From positions 3,068 to 67,067 of the forward strand of contig JBHEMX010000089.1 of NCBI GenBank assembly GCA_046262355.1: a DNA stretch of 64,000 bases, written 5' to 3'. Positions 57,459 to 64,000 of this stretch are shown piece after piece. A program made the position numbers and the translations under genes. Numbering within the stretch: position 1 is the first letter of the stretch; each line of letters begins with the position of its first letter. The DNA is from DATADD01 sp046262355. Its GTDB lineage: Bacteria; Actinomycetota; CADDZG01; WHSQ01. Below the pieces are notes generated by a model. That model searched no databases. It was not told where the DNA came from and was given only the letters and a program-made list of their open reading frames with translations.

Positions 57459-57806
57459 CTAACGGCGGCGCGGCGGTCGGCGCGAGCGGCGGTGCTGGCG
57501 GGCCTTGGGGTTCTTGCGGCGCTTCTCCGGGTTCGACGGGGCCGGTCGAGGCCGCTCGGCCTGTGCCTTCTGGACCGCGGCGACCACGTCCTCGGTCGCA
57601 GACGAGTCCCTCTCGCCCGAGGCGAGCAGCAGCTGCAGGAGCACGGTCCGCTCGAACTCCTCCATGGACTCCGCGACCTTCTGGCGCGAGCCCTGTGGAG
57701 AGTCCCACTCGGCGATGATGCGCCCGGCGTGCGGCACGCCGACGCGCAGCGGGATGTTGCCGACCTTGCCTTGCCAGACGATCTCACCTTGCTCCACGCC
57801 TATCAC
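57459..57806 (-). CDS. hypothetical protein with basic C-terminal tail
   Basis: A 115-residue protein of unknown family. The first ~70 residues are a small mixed domain (VEQGEIVWQGKVGNIPLRVG, PHAGRIIAEWDSPQGSRQKV). The last ~40 are strongly basic (NPEKRRKNPKARQHRRSRRP) and could bind nucleic acid. The start is GTG 57806 with AAGAGG upstream. It sits 33 bases from the hydrolase gene and follows a terminator for the upstream gene. Confidence 0.55.
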   Translation of the reverse strand: MIGVEQGEIVWQGKVGNIPLRVGVPHAGRIIAEWDSPQGSRQKVAESMEEFERTVLLQLLLASGERDSSATEDVVAAVQKAQAERPRPAPSNPEKRRKNPKARQHRRSRRPPRRR

Positions 57807-57829
57807 CTCTTGCTCCCTCGTGGGAAACG

Positions 57830-57856
57830 AAAAAGGGCGTCCCTCAGGACACCCCT
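57830..57856 (-). terminator. rho-independent terminator
   Basis: On the minus strand AGGGGTGTCC-TGA-GGGACGCCC is followed by TTTTT. It ends transcription of the DHp-domain gene before the small basic-tail gene. Confidence 0.6.
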
Positions 57857-57972
57857 CGAGTTTCTCCTATGCCTCCGATCAGGGGCCCGCGTGAGGCCGC
57901 GCCTCAAAGCTCAAGACCCGCCTCGCGGCGGTTGGACCCCGTACAGCGATGTTATCAGCGCCGCGGGATCGG

Positions 57973-58010
57973 AGATCAGGGGCCGGATGAGGAGATCAGG
58001 GGCCGGAGCG
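57973..58010. repeat. 19-bp direct duplication at a gene end
   Basis: GAGATCAGGGGCCGGATGA and GAGATCAGGGGCCGGAGCG lie head to tail. The second copy contains the last codons of the DHp-domain gene. A third partial copy GATCAGGGGCCCG is near 57878. Confidence 0.7.
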
Positions 58011-58286
58011 GCGGGCCATCTCCTCATCGAGGCTGATCGGGCGAGGCGCGAAGTTGCGCGCCGCGAGCGCTTGGTCGATCACTTCGAGGCGCGCCTCGAG
58101 CGCCTCGACCGAGACGATGAGCTCGTCTGCGCTCTTGAGGGCCGCGCTCAGGAGCTCCTCGCGGCCTTCGGCGTCGAGCACCTCCCAATTGTTCCTCACG
58201 GTCTCGACGCAGCCCTTGACGACCGTGATGGGGAAGCGCAGGTCGTTCGAGACCTCGTCTACGAGTCTTAGCCCCAGACCGCTCAT
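57996..58286 (-). CDS. orphan histidine-kinase dimerisation-like (DHp) protein without the phosphoacceptor His
   Basis: A 96-residue helical protein. GLRLVDEVSNDLRFPITVVK and GCVETVRNNWEVLDAEGREE, LLSAALKSADELIVSVEALE follow the HisKA two-helix plan, including N-D-L-R-F-P where kinases have H-E-L-R-x-P. The phosphoacceptor His is replaced by Asn, and there is no ATPase domain. So it cannot be a kinase. It could be a pseudo-DHp that blocks or bridges a partner kinase, or a spore-type phosphotransfer relative. Start ATG 58286; an upstream frame start at 58388 lacks similarity. Confidence 0.6.
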   Translation of the reverse strand: MSGLGLRLVDEVSNDLRFPITVVKGCVETVRNNWEVLDAEGREELLSAALKSADELIVSVEALEARLEVIDQALAARNFAPRPISLDEEMARRSGP

Positions 58287-58434
58287 GTCGGATCCTCTCG
58301 TCGCGCGGGCATCGATGCCGCGTCGGGGGTGATTGTCGAGGCGGTCGGCGGCCTTGCCAATCGCCCATCCGAGGCTTCCTCGTCCCACGGATGGGTGAAG
58401 GGGCGCGCCGAGGCTCGACGCGATCCTTGGATGT

Positions 58435-58464
58435 TTGACTGGTGTGTTCTCCCAGGCATACAGT
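58435..58464 (+). promoter_or_regulatory. sigma-70-type promoter for the AbrB-like gene
   Basis: TTGACT (58435-58440), an 18-base spacer and TACAGT (58459-58464) match housekeeping -35 and -10 boxes about 40 bases before the AbrB ATG. Confidence 0.5.
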
Positions 58465-58506
58465 GACTAACGTGGGCGGAGTGGACAGAGTCCGAAAGGG
58501 GTGCTG

Positions 58507-58794
58507 ATGAAGTCGACCGGGGTCGTACGCAAGATCGACGAGCTCGGGAGGATCGTCCTGCCGTCCGAGCTTCGACGCGTCTTCGGCATCCGCGAAGGTG
58601 AAGAGCTCGAGATAAGCGTCGACGGCGAACGAGTCATCCTCCAGAAGAGGGGGGACCTCTGTATCTTCTGTGGCGCGGAGTCCCCGAGCATCAAGTACAG
58701 GACGCGGCGCGTGTGCCAGTCGTGCGCCGACAACCTCGGCCAGCAGGTCGAGGTGGAGATCCAGCTACCCGACGACGTCGTCAGCGTTAACTAG
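58507..58794 (+). CDS. AbrB/SpoVT-type regulator with zinc-ribbon tail
   Basis: A 95-residue protein. The swapped-hairpin AbrB domain is KSTGVVRKIDELGRIVLPSE then LRRVFGIREGEELEISVDGE. A Cys4 unit follows, CIFCGAESPSIKYRTRRVCQ then SC, which could bind zinc. ATG 58507 with AAAGGGG upstream is preferred over GTG 58501. It would bind AT-rich promoter DNA as a dimer or tetramer. A clear sigma-70-like promoter precedes it. Confidence 0.85.
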   Translation: MKSTGVVRKIDELGRIVLPSELRRVFGIREGEELEISVDGERVILQKRGDLCIFCGAESPSIKYRTRRVCQSCADNLGQQVEVEIQLPDDVVSVN

Positions 58795-58860
58795 AGGGGT
58801 CTGTCGCTTCCTGTTCCGGCCCCCCGCGCGTTGGCGGCCTAGCCGGGAGCCCCGTTAGAT

Positions 58861-59178
58861 CTAGCCGCGCCGGCGGGCTCGACGACGCGGCTCGAGCGGC
58901 CTTGTGGCGAGCCCGGGGCACGGTTTGCGCGGGAGGATCTCCTGCCGGACCTCGTCGGCCTCTGTGTCGTCGAGCTCCTCGATGGCCTCGATGTCGCCGA
59001 CCCGGAGGAACCAGTCGAAGGCCTCGCCCATGACCCAGATGCGGTGCTCGCCGTCGCTGTTGCCGAGCACTCCGAGCGGGAGCCGTGTGGACCGCAGAAC
59101 CCCCTCGAGAGCGCCCTGGTAGGCCCCCCCGCTGAGGGCGATCCGGTACCTCTTGCCGAGCGTCAATTCGTCGATCAT
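58861..59178 (-). CDS. hypothetical protein
   Basis: A 105-residue protein with no recognised family. The N-terminal half looks like a small beta domain (RYRIALSGGAYQGALEGVLR, HRIWVMGEAFDWFLRVGDIE), the end is basic (RPLEPRRRARRRG). TATAAG lies five bases before the ATG on the minus strand. It converges with the AbrB-like gene. Confidence 0.5.
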   Translation of the reverse strand: MIDELTLGKRYRIALSGGAYQGALEGVLRSTRLPLGVLGNSDGEHRIWVMGEAFDWFLRVGDIEAIEELDDTEADEVRQEILPRKPCPGLATRPLEPRRRARRRG

Positions 59179-59304
59179 GTCTCTTATAACGAACGTCGCG
59201 CGCCTTCCGTTACAAGGAGATGCGGCCGAGCTTTCCCCGATCCGTGCGTGCCCGCGGGCGCGTCCAGGGTTCGCAGTAGGAGCAGCGCAAGGATGGGTCC
59301 CCGG

Positions 59305-60756
59305 CTAGGCGCCGGCGGCGGCGTCCGGAGCGGCGACGGTAACGCTCGCCTCGGTCACGCCCTCGTCGGAGGCGGCGGCAGGATCGGCAAGGGCGGCGCC
59401 CGTGTCTCCGGGCTGCGGCTCCTGCACGACGCCGGACTCAGACTGCTCGTCCCCCGAGACGGCGCCGCCGTCCTCCGGAGCGTAGCCCGTGGGCACCTCG
59501 GCGGCGGGCGCGTCGGAGGGCTCCTCTGTCTGCGGCGTGCTCGGCTGGTCGAGGGGCACGGTGGTTTCGTCCGGCAGCGTGGCGATCTCGTTTGCGAGAA
59601 CACTCGTCGGGACGTCGATCGACGTGGGGACGGACTCGTCCGCCGGCGCCGGCGACTCGTCTAGAGGCGTCGTCGTCGCCGGCTCGGTCGACGTAGATGC
59701 GGTCGCCTCGACGGGGACCGCCTCCACGACTTGGGGAGAGGCCGTCACGGCGATCGTGCCCTCGTGCGCTCGCGAAGCGTCGGCGGACGCCGAGCTTGCC
59801 AGCCGCACGAGACCCCGTGCGACCTCTCCGGCGGACACCAGAACCTCGCCACTCGAAGTTTCGGCGACGGCGATGGAGGTCGGAGCGCTGCGCACGGGCG
59901 CCGGAGCCGGCGCGGCCGGCACTGCTCCCGCCGCAGTCACGCCCACGAGCGCCGCGGTCGCCACCGCGGCGACGCGCTCGGTGACCATATCGCCACACTG
60001 TTGCAGGATCTGGCCACAGGACATCATCGGGGCGCTCATGGACGCGGACGGGGCCGCATGAGCGGCCGACGACGCAGCTTGCGCGACCTGATCGACGGGC
60101 GCCTTGACCTTCTTGAAGCGCCCGAGGAAGCGCGCCGGAAACCCCAAGATGCCCAAGGCAGACGACCATGACTTGCGGAAACCCTTGCGGGCACGGTGCA
60201 AGAGCACGCGGGCACGGCACTCCGTGACCCCGAGCACGTTCGCGATATAGCTGTAGTCGCGACCCTCGAAGTCCCGCATCAGGATCGCCGTGCGGTGCAG
60301 CGGGGACAGCGACGCAAGCGTCTCCTGGACGCGGTCCCCCTCGGCGCTGCGCAGCATGACCTCTTGGGGATCTTCGTCGGACTCGATCTTGACGACGTCC
60401 TCGAGGACCTCGTTGGGGGCCGACTCGGCAGGCGTGCGGCTGCGCGACCTCAGGACATCGAGACAGACGTTGGTCGCGATGCGGTTGATCCAAGCCGCGA
60501 GCTGATAGCGGCCGTTGAAGCGCGGCAGCGCCTGATAGACGCGGAGGAAGGTCTCTTGTGCGGCGTCCTGGGCATCCTGAGGATCGGAGAGCATCCGCCG
60601 GCAGACCATCTCAACCCGCGTCGAATAGCGCGCGTAGATGGAGTCGTAGGCGCTGCGGTCCCCCCGCTGGAAGGACAGCGTCAGCTCCTTGTCGCCGACC
60701 TCGACGGACCGGAGACCGAACGCATCGATCGGCTCGTAGATCTCTTGGGTAGCCAT
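59305..60756 (-). CDS. ECF sigma factor with long C-terminal transmembrane and Ser/Thr/Pro-rich extension
   Basis: A 483-residue protein. Residues ~20-205 are an ECF sigma factor: LTLSFQRGDRSAYDSIYARY, LSDPQDAQDAAQETFLRVYQ, LAAWINRIATNVCLDVLRSR and HRTAILMRDFEGRDYSYIAN then VLGVTECRARVLLHRARKGF. Then come ~35 linker residues, one hydrophobic segment (RVAAVATAALVGVTAAGAVP, ~273-292), and ~190 residues rich in Pro, Ser, Thr, Glu and Asp. If the segment spans the membrane, the tail lies outside and the sigma domain inside, so a surface signal could control it. No separate anti-sigma gene is adjacent. A hairpin precedes its start. Confidence 0.85.
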   Translation of the reverse strand: MATQEIYEPIDAFGLRSVEVGDKELTLSFQRGDRSAYDSIYARYSTRVEMVCRRMLSDPQDAQDAAQETFLRVYQALPRFNGRYQLAAWINRIATNVCLDVLRSRSRTPAESAPNEVLEDVVKIESDEDPQEVMLRSAEGDRVQETLASLSPLHRTAILMRDFEGRDYSYIANVLGVTECRARVLLHRARKGFRKSWSSALGILGFPARFLGRFKKVKAPVDQVAQAASSAAHAAPSASMSAPMMSCGQILQQCGDMVTERVAAVATAALVGVTAAGAVPAAPAPAPVRSAPTSIAVAETSSGEVLVSAGEVARGLVRLASSASADASRAHEGTIAVTASPQVVEAVPVEATASTSTEPATTTPLDESPAPADESVPTSIDVPTSVLANEIATLPDETTVPLDQPSTPQTEEPSDAPAAEVPTGYAPEDGGAVSGDEQSESGVVQEPQPGDTGAALADPAAASDEGVTEASVTVAAPDAAAGA

Positions 60757-60809
60757 CCCCTAGCGGCCCCCTCATCTCTGGGACATTCTGACAGGAAGTC
60801 TCTCACCTG

Positions 60810-60850
60810 CGGCGAAGTATTGGGAATAGCCCCAACGTACTACTTCGCCG
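60810..60850. promoter_or_regulatory. nested inverted repeat before the ECF gene
   Basis: CGGCGAAGTA (60810-60819) pairs with TACTTCGCCG (60841-60850), and inside it TTGGG (60820-60824) pairs with CCCAA (60831-60835). The outer arms are 10 bases, perfect. It lies 54 bases before the ECF start and could be a regulator site or a leader hairpin. Confidence 0.5.
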
Positions 60851-60996
60851 GCGCGCCGAGAAGGGTGACATCTTCCCCCGGTCGAGCCTATCTATGCGGG
60901 ATCCTTCCGCCCCCGGCCCGGCCGGCGCGCGCCCGGCCCTAGCCCCGGGAGCTCGTTGGTTCTACCTGGCGCAGGGCGCTCATCTCGAGGCAAGGG

Positions 60997-61023
60997 AAGG
61001 CCCCGGGCATGCCCGGGGCCTTT
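60997..61023. terminator. perfect 26-bp palindrome, terminator
   Basis: AAGGCCCCGGGCA-TGCCCGGGGCCTT is a perfect palindrome ending in TTT on the plus strand. It lies 38 bases after the stop of the minus-strand CHRD gene and is the likely end of that transcript. Confidence 0.7.
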
Positions 61024-61060
61024 GAGCTGTGGTGCTGTGTCGATGGTGCAGGGAACGGTC

Positions 61061-61729
61061 CTAGTGGTGGTCGTCCAGGAGCCCGCACGTCGCCGGGACC
61101 GTGGCCTCCAGCGGGAGCGCCGGGTCGAGGCTCGACACGCCTGCACCGAAATCGTACATCTCGTTGTGGTTCACGTCGATGCCGTGGACCACCACGTGGA
61201 AGTCCTTCAGGTTCTTCGCCACCTTGCGGGGGAAGTTCTTGCCGATCCAGAAGGTGCGCTCGTAGTCGAGCTTGCCCTTCTTGTCGGCAACCGGGAACCT
61301 GTCGACCGCGAGACCGCTGTCCGGGCTTGCATCGCCCTTGGTGGTCAACGACACGACGATGGGACCGTAGTCCGGCAGTCCTTCGACCGTGTCGATGAGA
61401 CCATCGTCGACGCGGTCGTCACGTGCCGATCGATCGGGGCACTCGTTGTCACCCACGCCATGGATATGCTGCGCGTGCACGAGGTTCGGGCTGAGGCCCC
61501 AGGCCTCGACCTCCACCTCGACCTTGCGCCGCCTGACCTCGATGTCGACGTGGCCCCTCACCTGGGAGCCACCGTCGGCCTTCTCGCTATGCGGCACGGG
61601 CTTGAGATCTGCTTCGAACTCCTTGTCGCGGCCGCCGCCCGCCAGCGCCGCCATAGGAACTACCACAGCGATCGCCAGTGCGATCGCAACAAATACAGGC
61701 AATCTGCCTGAAGTCGAACGGAGCCTCAC
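61061..61729 (-). CDS. secreted CHRD-like protein
   Basis: A 222-residue protein. An N-terminal signal peptide (FVAIALAIAVVVPMAALAGG) is followed by a beta-rich domain with NLVHAQHIHGVGDNECPD, the H-x-Q-H-x-H-G motif of CHRD-domain proteins, and DFHVVVHGIDVNHNEMYD. GTG 61729 is chosen as start because AGGAGGGG lies seven bases before it. It would be secreted or cell-surface bound. The CHRD fold is of unknown function, found in chordin and in bacterial surface proteins. A strong terminator palindrome follows. Confidence 0.78.
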   Translation of the reverse strand: MRLRSTSGRLPVFVAIALAIAVVVPMAALAGGGRDKEFEADLKPVPHSEKADGGSQVRGHVDIEVRRRKVEVEVEAWGLSPNLVHAQHIHGVGDNECPDRSARDDRVDDGLIDTVEGLPDYGPIVVSLTTKGDASPDSGLAVDRFPVADKKGKLDYERTFWIGKNFPRKVAKNLKDFHVVVHGIDVNHNEMYDFGAGVSSLDPALPLEATVPATCGLLDDHH

Positions 61730-61865
61730 GGCATCCCCTCCTCGTCGTTTGCCCACAGCCCTTTTGCGCTGGTTCGCAGACCGCTCCCTCGATGGATGGG
61801 ATGAGATGAAAGCGCGTAGGCCGGCGCGTGTTCACAAGAACGCGAGCGCGCTTGCTATGCGACGG

Positions 61866-63065
61866 TCATGGAGCGGTCGCCACGGCGCGACTTTGCGTGA
61901 GCCCCAACCGCGTGGCGAAGCTCTCGATCGTGCTCCCTTGTATCAGCGTCGAGACGAGAACGGCGAAGAAGACGATGTTGAAGAACTCGAGGCTGCGCGG
62001 GATCTCCCCGATGACGGGAAACGTCGCAAGCACTACCGGAACCGCGCCGCGCAATCCCGTCCATCCAAGAAGTGCGCGCTCGGCGATCGTGAAACGCTCG
62101 AAGGCCGTTGCGGCGGCTGCCGCAAGCGGTCGCGCTATGAACGCGATGATCAGCGCAAGCAGAGTCCCCTCGACGAAGATGCCGTCGAGCTGGCTGGGAA
62201 AGACGAGCAAGCCCAACGTGAAGAACATCCCGATCTCTGCGACCGCCGCGAGCCCTTCATGAAACGCGAGCAGGGACGGCTTGACGTTCAGATCGATGCT
62301 GCCCAGGGCGAGTGCGGCAAGGTAGACCGCTAGGAAGCCCGAACCGCCCACGACACCGGCGGCCCCGAACGCGATGGCGGCGGTCGCGAACGACGCGACC
62401 AGATTGAGCCCGGCGGAAGCAGAGTCGAGACGAGTGAGACACATGACCCCGACAGCACCGATCGCAACGCCCAAGAGGGCGCCGAAGCCGAGCTGCTGCA
62501 AGAAGAACAGAAAGATGTCAAAGGCTCCATAGTCGGGCCGGTCGATGAGCTCGATGAACGTCAGGACGAGGAGAACCGCGATCGGATCGTTGAGGCCGGC
62601 CTCGCCCTCGAGGGTTCGCGCCAGGCGGGGCCGCAGCGGCGAAGCTCGCAAGAGCGCGAACACGGCGGCGCCGTCGGTGGGCGACAGGATGGCGCCCAGC
62701 AACAGTCCCTCGAGCAACGTGAGGTCGAACAGCAGACCCGCAGCCAGCCCGACGACGACGGCCGTCCCGGCCGTGCCCACGACCGCGAGCGCGACGGCCG
62801 GCCGCAGGACGGGAAGGATCCCTGCCCGCCCGGTCACGAGCCCGCCCTCAAAGAGGATCAGCGAGAGGGCGATGCTCCCGATCAAGCGCGCCAGAACGTA
62901 GTTCTCGAAGTCGATCCAACCGAGACCGTCGCTGCCGATCGCCATGCCGAGCACGAGGAACAGAACGAGGGCGGGAAGCCGAAGGCGAGCGGCAACGAGC
63001 GACGCGAGCACGCCGGTTGCGAGCATCGCACCGGCGACGAGGATGAGCACGGCATCTTCGGTCAC
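61866..63065 (-). CDS. CPA-type cation/proton antiporter
   Basis: A 399-residue protein with about 12 helices and no C-terminal regulatory domain. It resembles NhaP2/CvrA: LVLGMAIGSDGLGWIDFEN, SLILFEGGLVTGRAGILPVL, LGAILSPTDGAAVFALLRAS (S-P-T-D) and TLEGEAGLNDPIAVLLVLTF (the N-D motif), then LGWTGLRGAVPVVLATFPVI. The start is GTG 63065. K+ or Na+ specificity cannot be read. It faces the decayed right end of the window. Confidence 0.9.
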   Translation of the reverse strand: MTEDAVLILVAGAMLATGVLASLVAARLRLPALVLFLVLGMAIGSDGLGWIDFENYVLARLIGSIALSLILFEGGLVTGRAGILPVLRPAVALAVVGTAGTAVVVGLAAGLLFDLTLLEGLLLGAILSPTDGAAVFALLRASPLRPRLARTLEGEAGLNDPIAVLLVLTFIELIDRPDYGAFDIFLFFLQQLGFGALLGVAIGAVGVMCLTRLDSASAGLNLVASFATAAIAFGAAGVVGGSGFLAVYLAALALGSIDLNVKPSLLAFHEGLAAVAEIGMFFTLGLLVFPSQLDGIFVEGTLLALIIAFIARPLAAAAATAFERFTIAERALLGWTGLRGAVPVVLATFPVIGEIPRSLEFFNIVFFAVLVSTLIQGSTIESFATRLGLTQSRAVATAP

Positions 63066-63475
63066 CTCGCCACCATGCCAGACCTATCCTGAGGAAGGCA
63101 TGCGGCCTCGAGCCCTTTGCGCCTTGATCGACCCGGTCGGGCCCCATCGCCGAGCACATGTCCTACACCGACCTTACGGTGGGTGGAGGACCAAAGGTTG
63201 GCCGACGTAGGGCCTTCGCTCCTTGGTTCGGTTGCCCTAACCGTCGTCCTCGGCTTGCACCGCACCTTCTGGCCGGATTGAGCCGGGAAATCCACTCAGC
63301 GTGAGCCCTCCCTGACACCCTCCTCGAGACGGGTTAGATGCAGGCCCATTAGAAAGCCGGGGAGGAGGATCGTTGGGAGAGCGAGAGCACCGCAAGAAGA
63401 GGCTCACGCCGGAACAGAAGTAGCAGATCTTCTTGGACCGGTTGGAAAGGAGGTTACAAGCTCTCATCCAGCGCG
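63066..63475 (+). other. gene-free stretch with possible transposase relic
   Basis: No complete gene is seen. Around 63373-63440 the plus strand reads LGEREHRKKRLTPEQK-stop-QIFLDRL, which resembles the start of small transposases (the usual KWQIFL with W replaced by a stop), but the similarity is weak. The rest shows no feature. Confidence 0.3.
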
Positions 63476-63502
63476 GTGCCCGCGGCAAGCCATTCCCTAT
63501 CG

Positions 63503-63784
63503 AGCGTGTTCATTTTCGACCTGTGGGGCGACACCGTTAACACCCCCAGCAGGATGGAATCACATGGATTGCCGGGCTGCATCCAAGTAACCGAACGCGC
63601 TCACTGGCACCTCAAAGACAGATTCCACCTCAGTTCGGGAGGTGAGATCGAGGTGAAGGGCAAAGGTGTCATGAAGACATACCCGCTCCTGAGGACTCAA
63701 GAAGCCCATAAACTCGAGATGGATATTCTTCGCCGTAGCGGAACGGAAGGCCGGACACGGTGGGTGACCGAAGCGGTTCACTAG
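63503..63784 (+). pseudogene. C-terminal remnant of a class III adenylate/guanylate cyclase
   Basis: The frame gives FIFDLWGDTVNTPSRMESHG, the W-G-x-x-V-N-x-A/P-x-R-M motif of class III cyclases, then GCIQVTERAHWHLKDRFHLS and GEIEVKGKGVMKTYPLLRTQ, the normal last third. The upstream two thirds (including the metal-binding Asp residues) are missing. Translation from an upstream GTG at 63476 gives an unrelated short leader, so this is a truncated relic next to a MITE-like element. Confidence 0.7.
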
Positions 63785-63861
63785 CGAGCGCTACTCGACT
63801 GTCCGTCCTTTCGATGGTTTACGCGCCACGACGAAGTGGCCCGTAACTGGGGCATCGCCGA

Positions 63862-64000
63862 CTAGTGCTCCTGCGCGGAAGTAACGTCAGCAACCAGGGC
63901 GGCACTGCGCGGTGAGGGCAAGGCGCGAGGAGTCGTGCGTACCCGCAGGGTACGTGCGCGACGAGCAACGCAGCCATCGCCGATGCAGAGCCGTTCTGGG
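63862..64000. mobile_element. palindromic MITE-like element, copy 2, cut by window end
   Basis: It begins CTAGTGCTCCTGCGCGGAAG, near the first copy's left end, and shares GAGGGCAAGGCGCGAGGAGT, GCGACGAGCAACGCAGCCAT and GATGCAG with it. The central stem here reads CGTACCC-GCA-GGGTACG, so both partners of the last pair changed from T:A to C:G. The outer arm CCAGGGCGGCACTGC pairs with GCAGAGCCGTTCTGG. The right terminal repeat lies beyond the window. Confidence 0.65.

Noticed and set aside
63373..63440. Annotation of a transposase pseudogene
   Set aside because: Only a ~20-residue resemblance including a stop. Too weak for a feature; mentioned in the gap entry only.
1..64000. tRNA or rRNA genes
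   Set aside because: No cloverleaf-like arms with the usual GTTCGA-type loop plus CCA-side pairing, and no rRNA-like conserved stretches, were noticed on either strand. A covariance search would be decisive.
1..64000. Frequent GGCGCGCC octamers as a functional signal
   Set aside because: The octamer is seen many times but is expected to be common in GC-rich DNA. I could not count it exactly, and it shows no fixed position relative to genes.

Overview
The window looks like chromosomal DNA of a GC-rich, deep-branching actinobacterium. The evidence is a set of actinobacterial regulators: a BldD-like protein with a c-di-GMP-type signature, a BldC-like protein, a SigR/RsrA-type sigma/anti-sigma pair, and an RsbW-like anti-sigma factor next to a SigB/F-type sigma factor. 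Bacterial Ku, an F420-dependent-reductase-like protein and menaquinone genes agree with this. At least ten genes have a TANNNT element 6-8 nt before the start codon, the layout expected for leaderless transcripts, which are common in Actinomycetota. The class cannot be fixed from the sequence alone. No rRNA, tRNA or CRISPR array was seen.

Layout. 0-16.6 kb is an accessory-like zone. Intact genes are a DUF421 membrane protein, an F420-type reductase, a multicopper oxidase/ZIP transporter/cupredoxin operon, a NYN-domain nuclease, an ankyrin protein, a VOC protein, a Na+/H+ antiporter and a phosphodiesterase. Mixed among them are frameshifted or truncated genes: a SufR-like regulator, the C-terminus of an APC permease, a CrcB remnant, a sensor-like membrane protein, a DUF1579 protein, an AlkZ-like protein and a histidine phosphatase. 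16.7-27.9 kb carries menaquinone biosynthesis (menB-menA-menC-menD, then a MerR regulator-menG-menF operon), with a cold shock protein, an HxlR regulator, a methyltransferase, a GNAT and a gamma-glutamyltransferase between them. 28-33 kb has a metallo-beta-lactamase/rhodanese fusion, NAD salvage (pncA, pncB), an RpiB-like isomerase and an HD-GYP response regulator. 33-38 kb is a tight five-gene run: ABC exporter, two esterases and an ATP-grasp protein. 38-45 kb has an MFS exporter, GlpX, topoisomerase IB, a surface beta-propeller with a DUF3105 partner, BldD and Ku.

45-58 kb is an envelope and stress-signalling region: an anti-sigma factor that appears to start at CTG, SigF, a class A PBP, Upp, a DUF4349 lipoprotein, BldC, RsrA/SigR, D-Ala-D-Ala ligase, a membrane-anchored MurF-like ligase and a hydrolase. 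58-63 kb has an AbrB-type regulator, an ECF sigma factor with a long Pro/Ser/Thr-rich C-terminal extension, a CHRD-like secreted protein and a second cation/proton antiporter. The right end is decayed again, with a cyclase remnant.

The most unusual item is a palindromic MITE-like element of about 168 bp with CTAG ends. It is present complete at 21998-22165 and partly at 63862-64000, and base changes between the copies preserve pairing. The most coherent uncharacterised gene set is the ABC-esterase-esterase-ATP-grasp run. The CTG-start anti-sigma gene, the MerR-menG-menF operon with its palindrome, and the metal operon also deserve attention.
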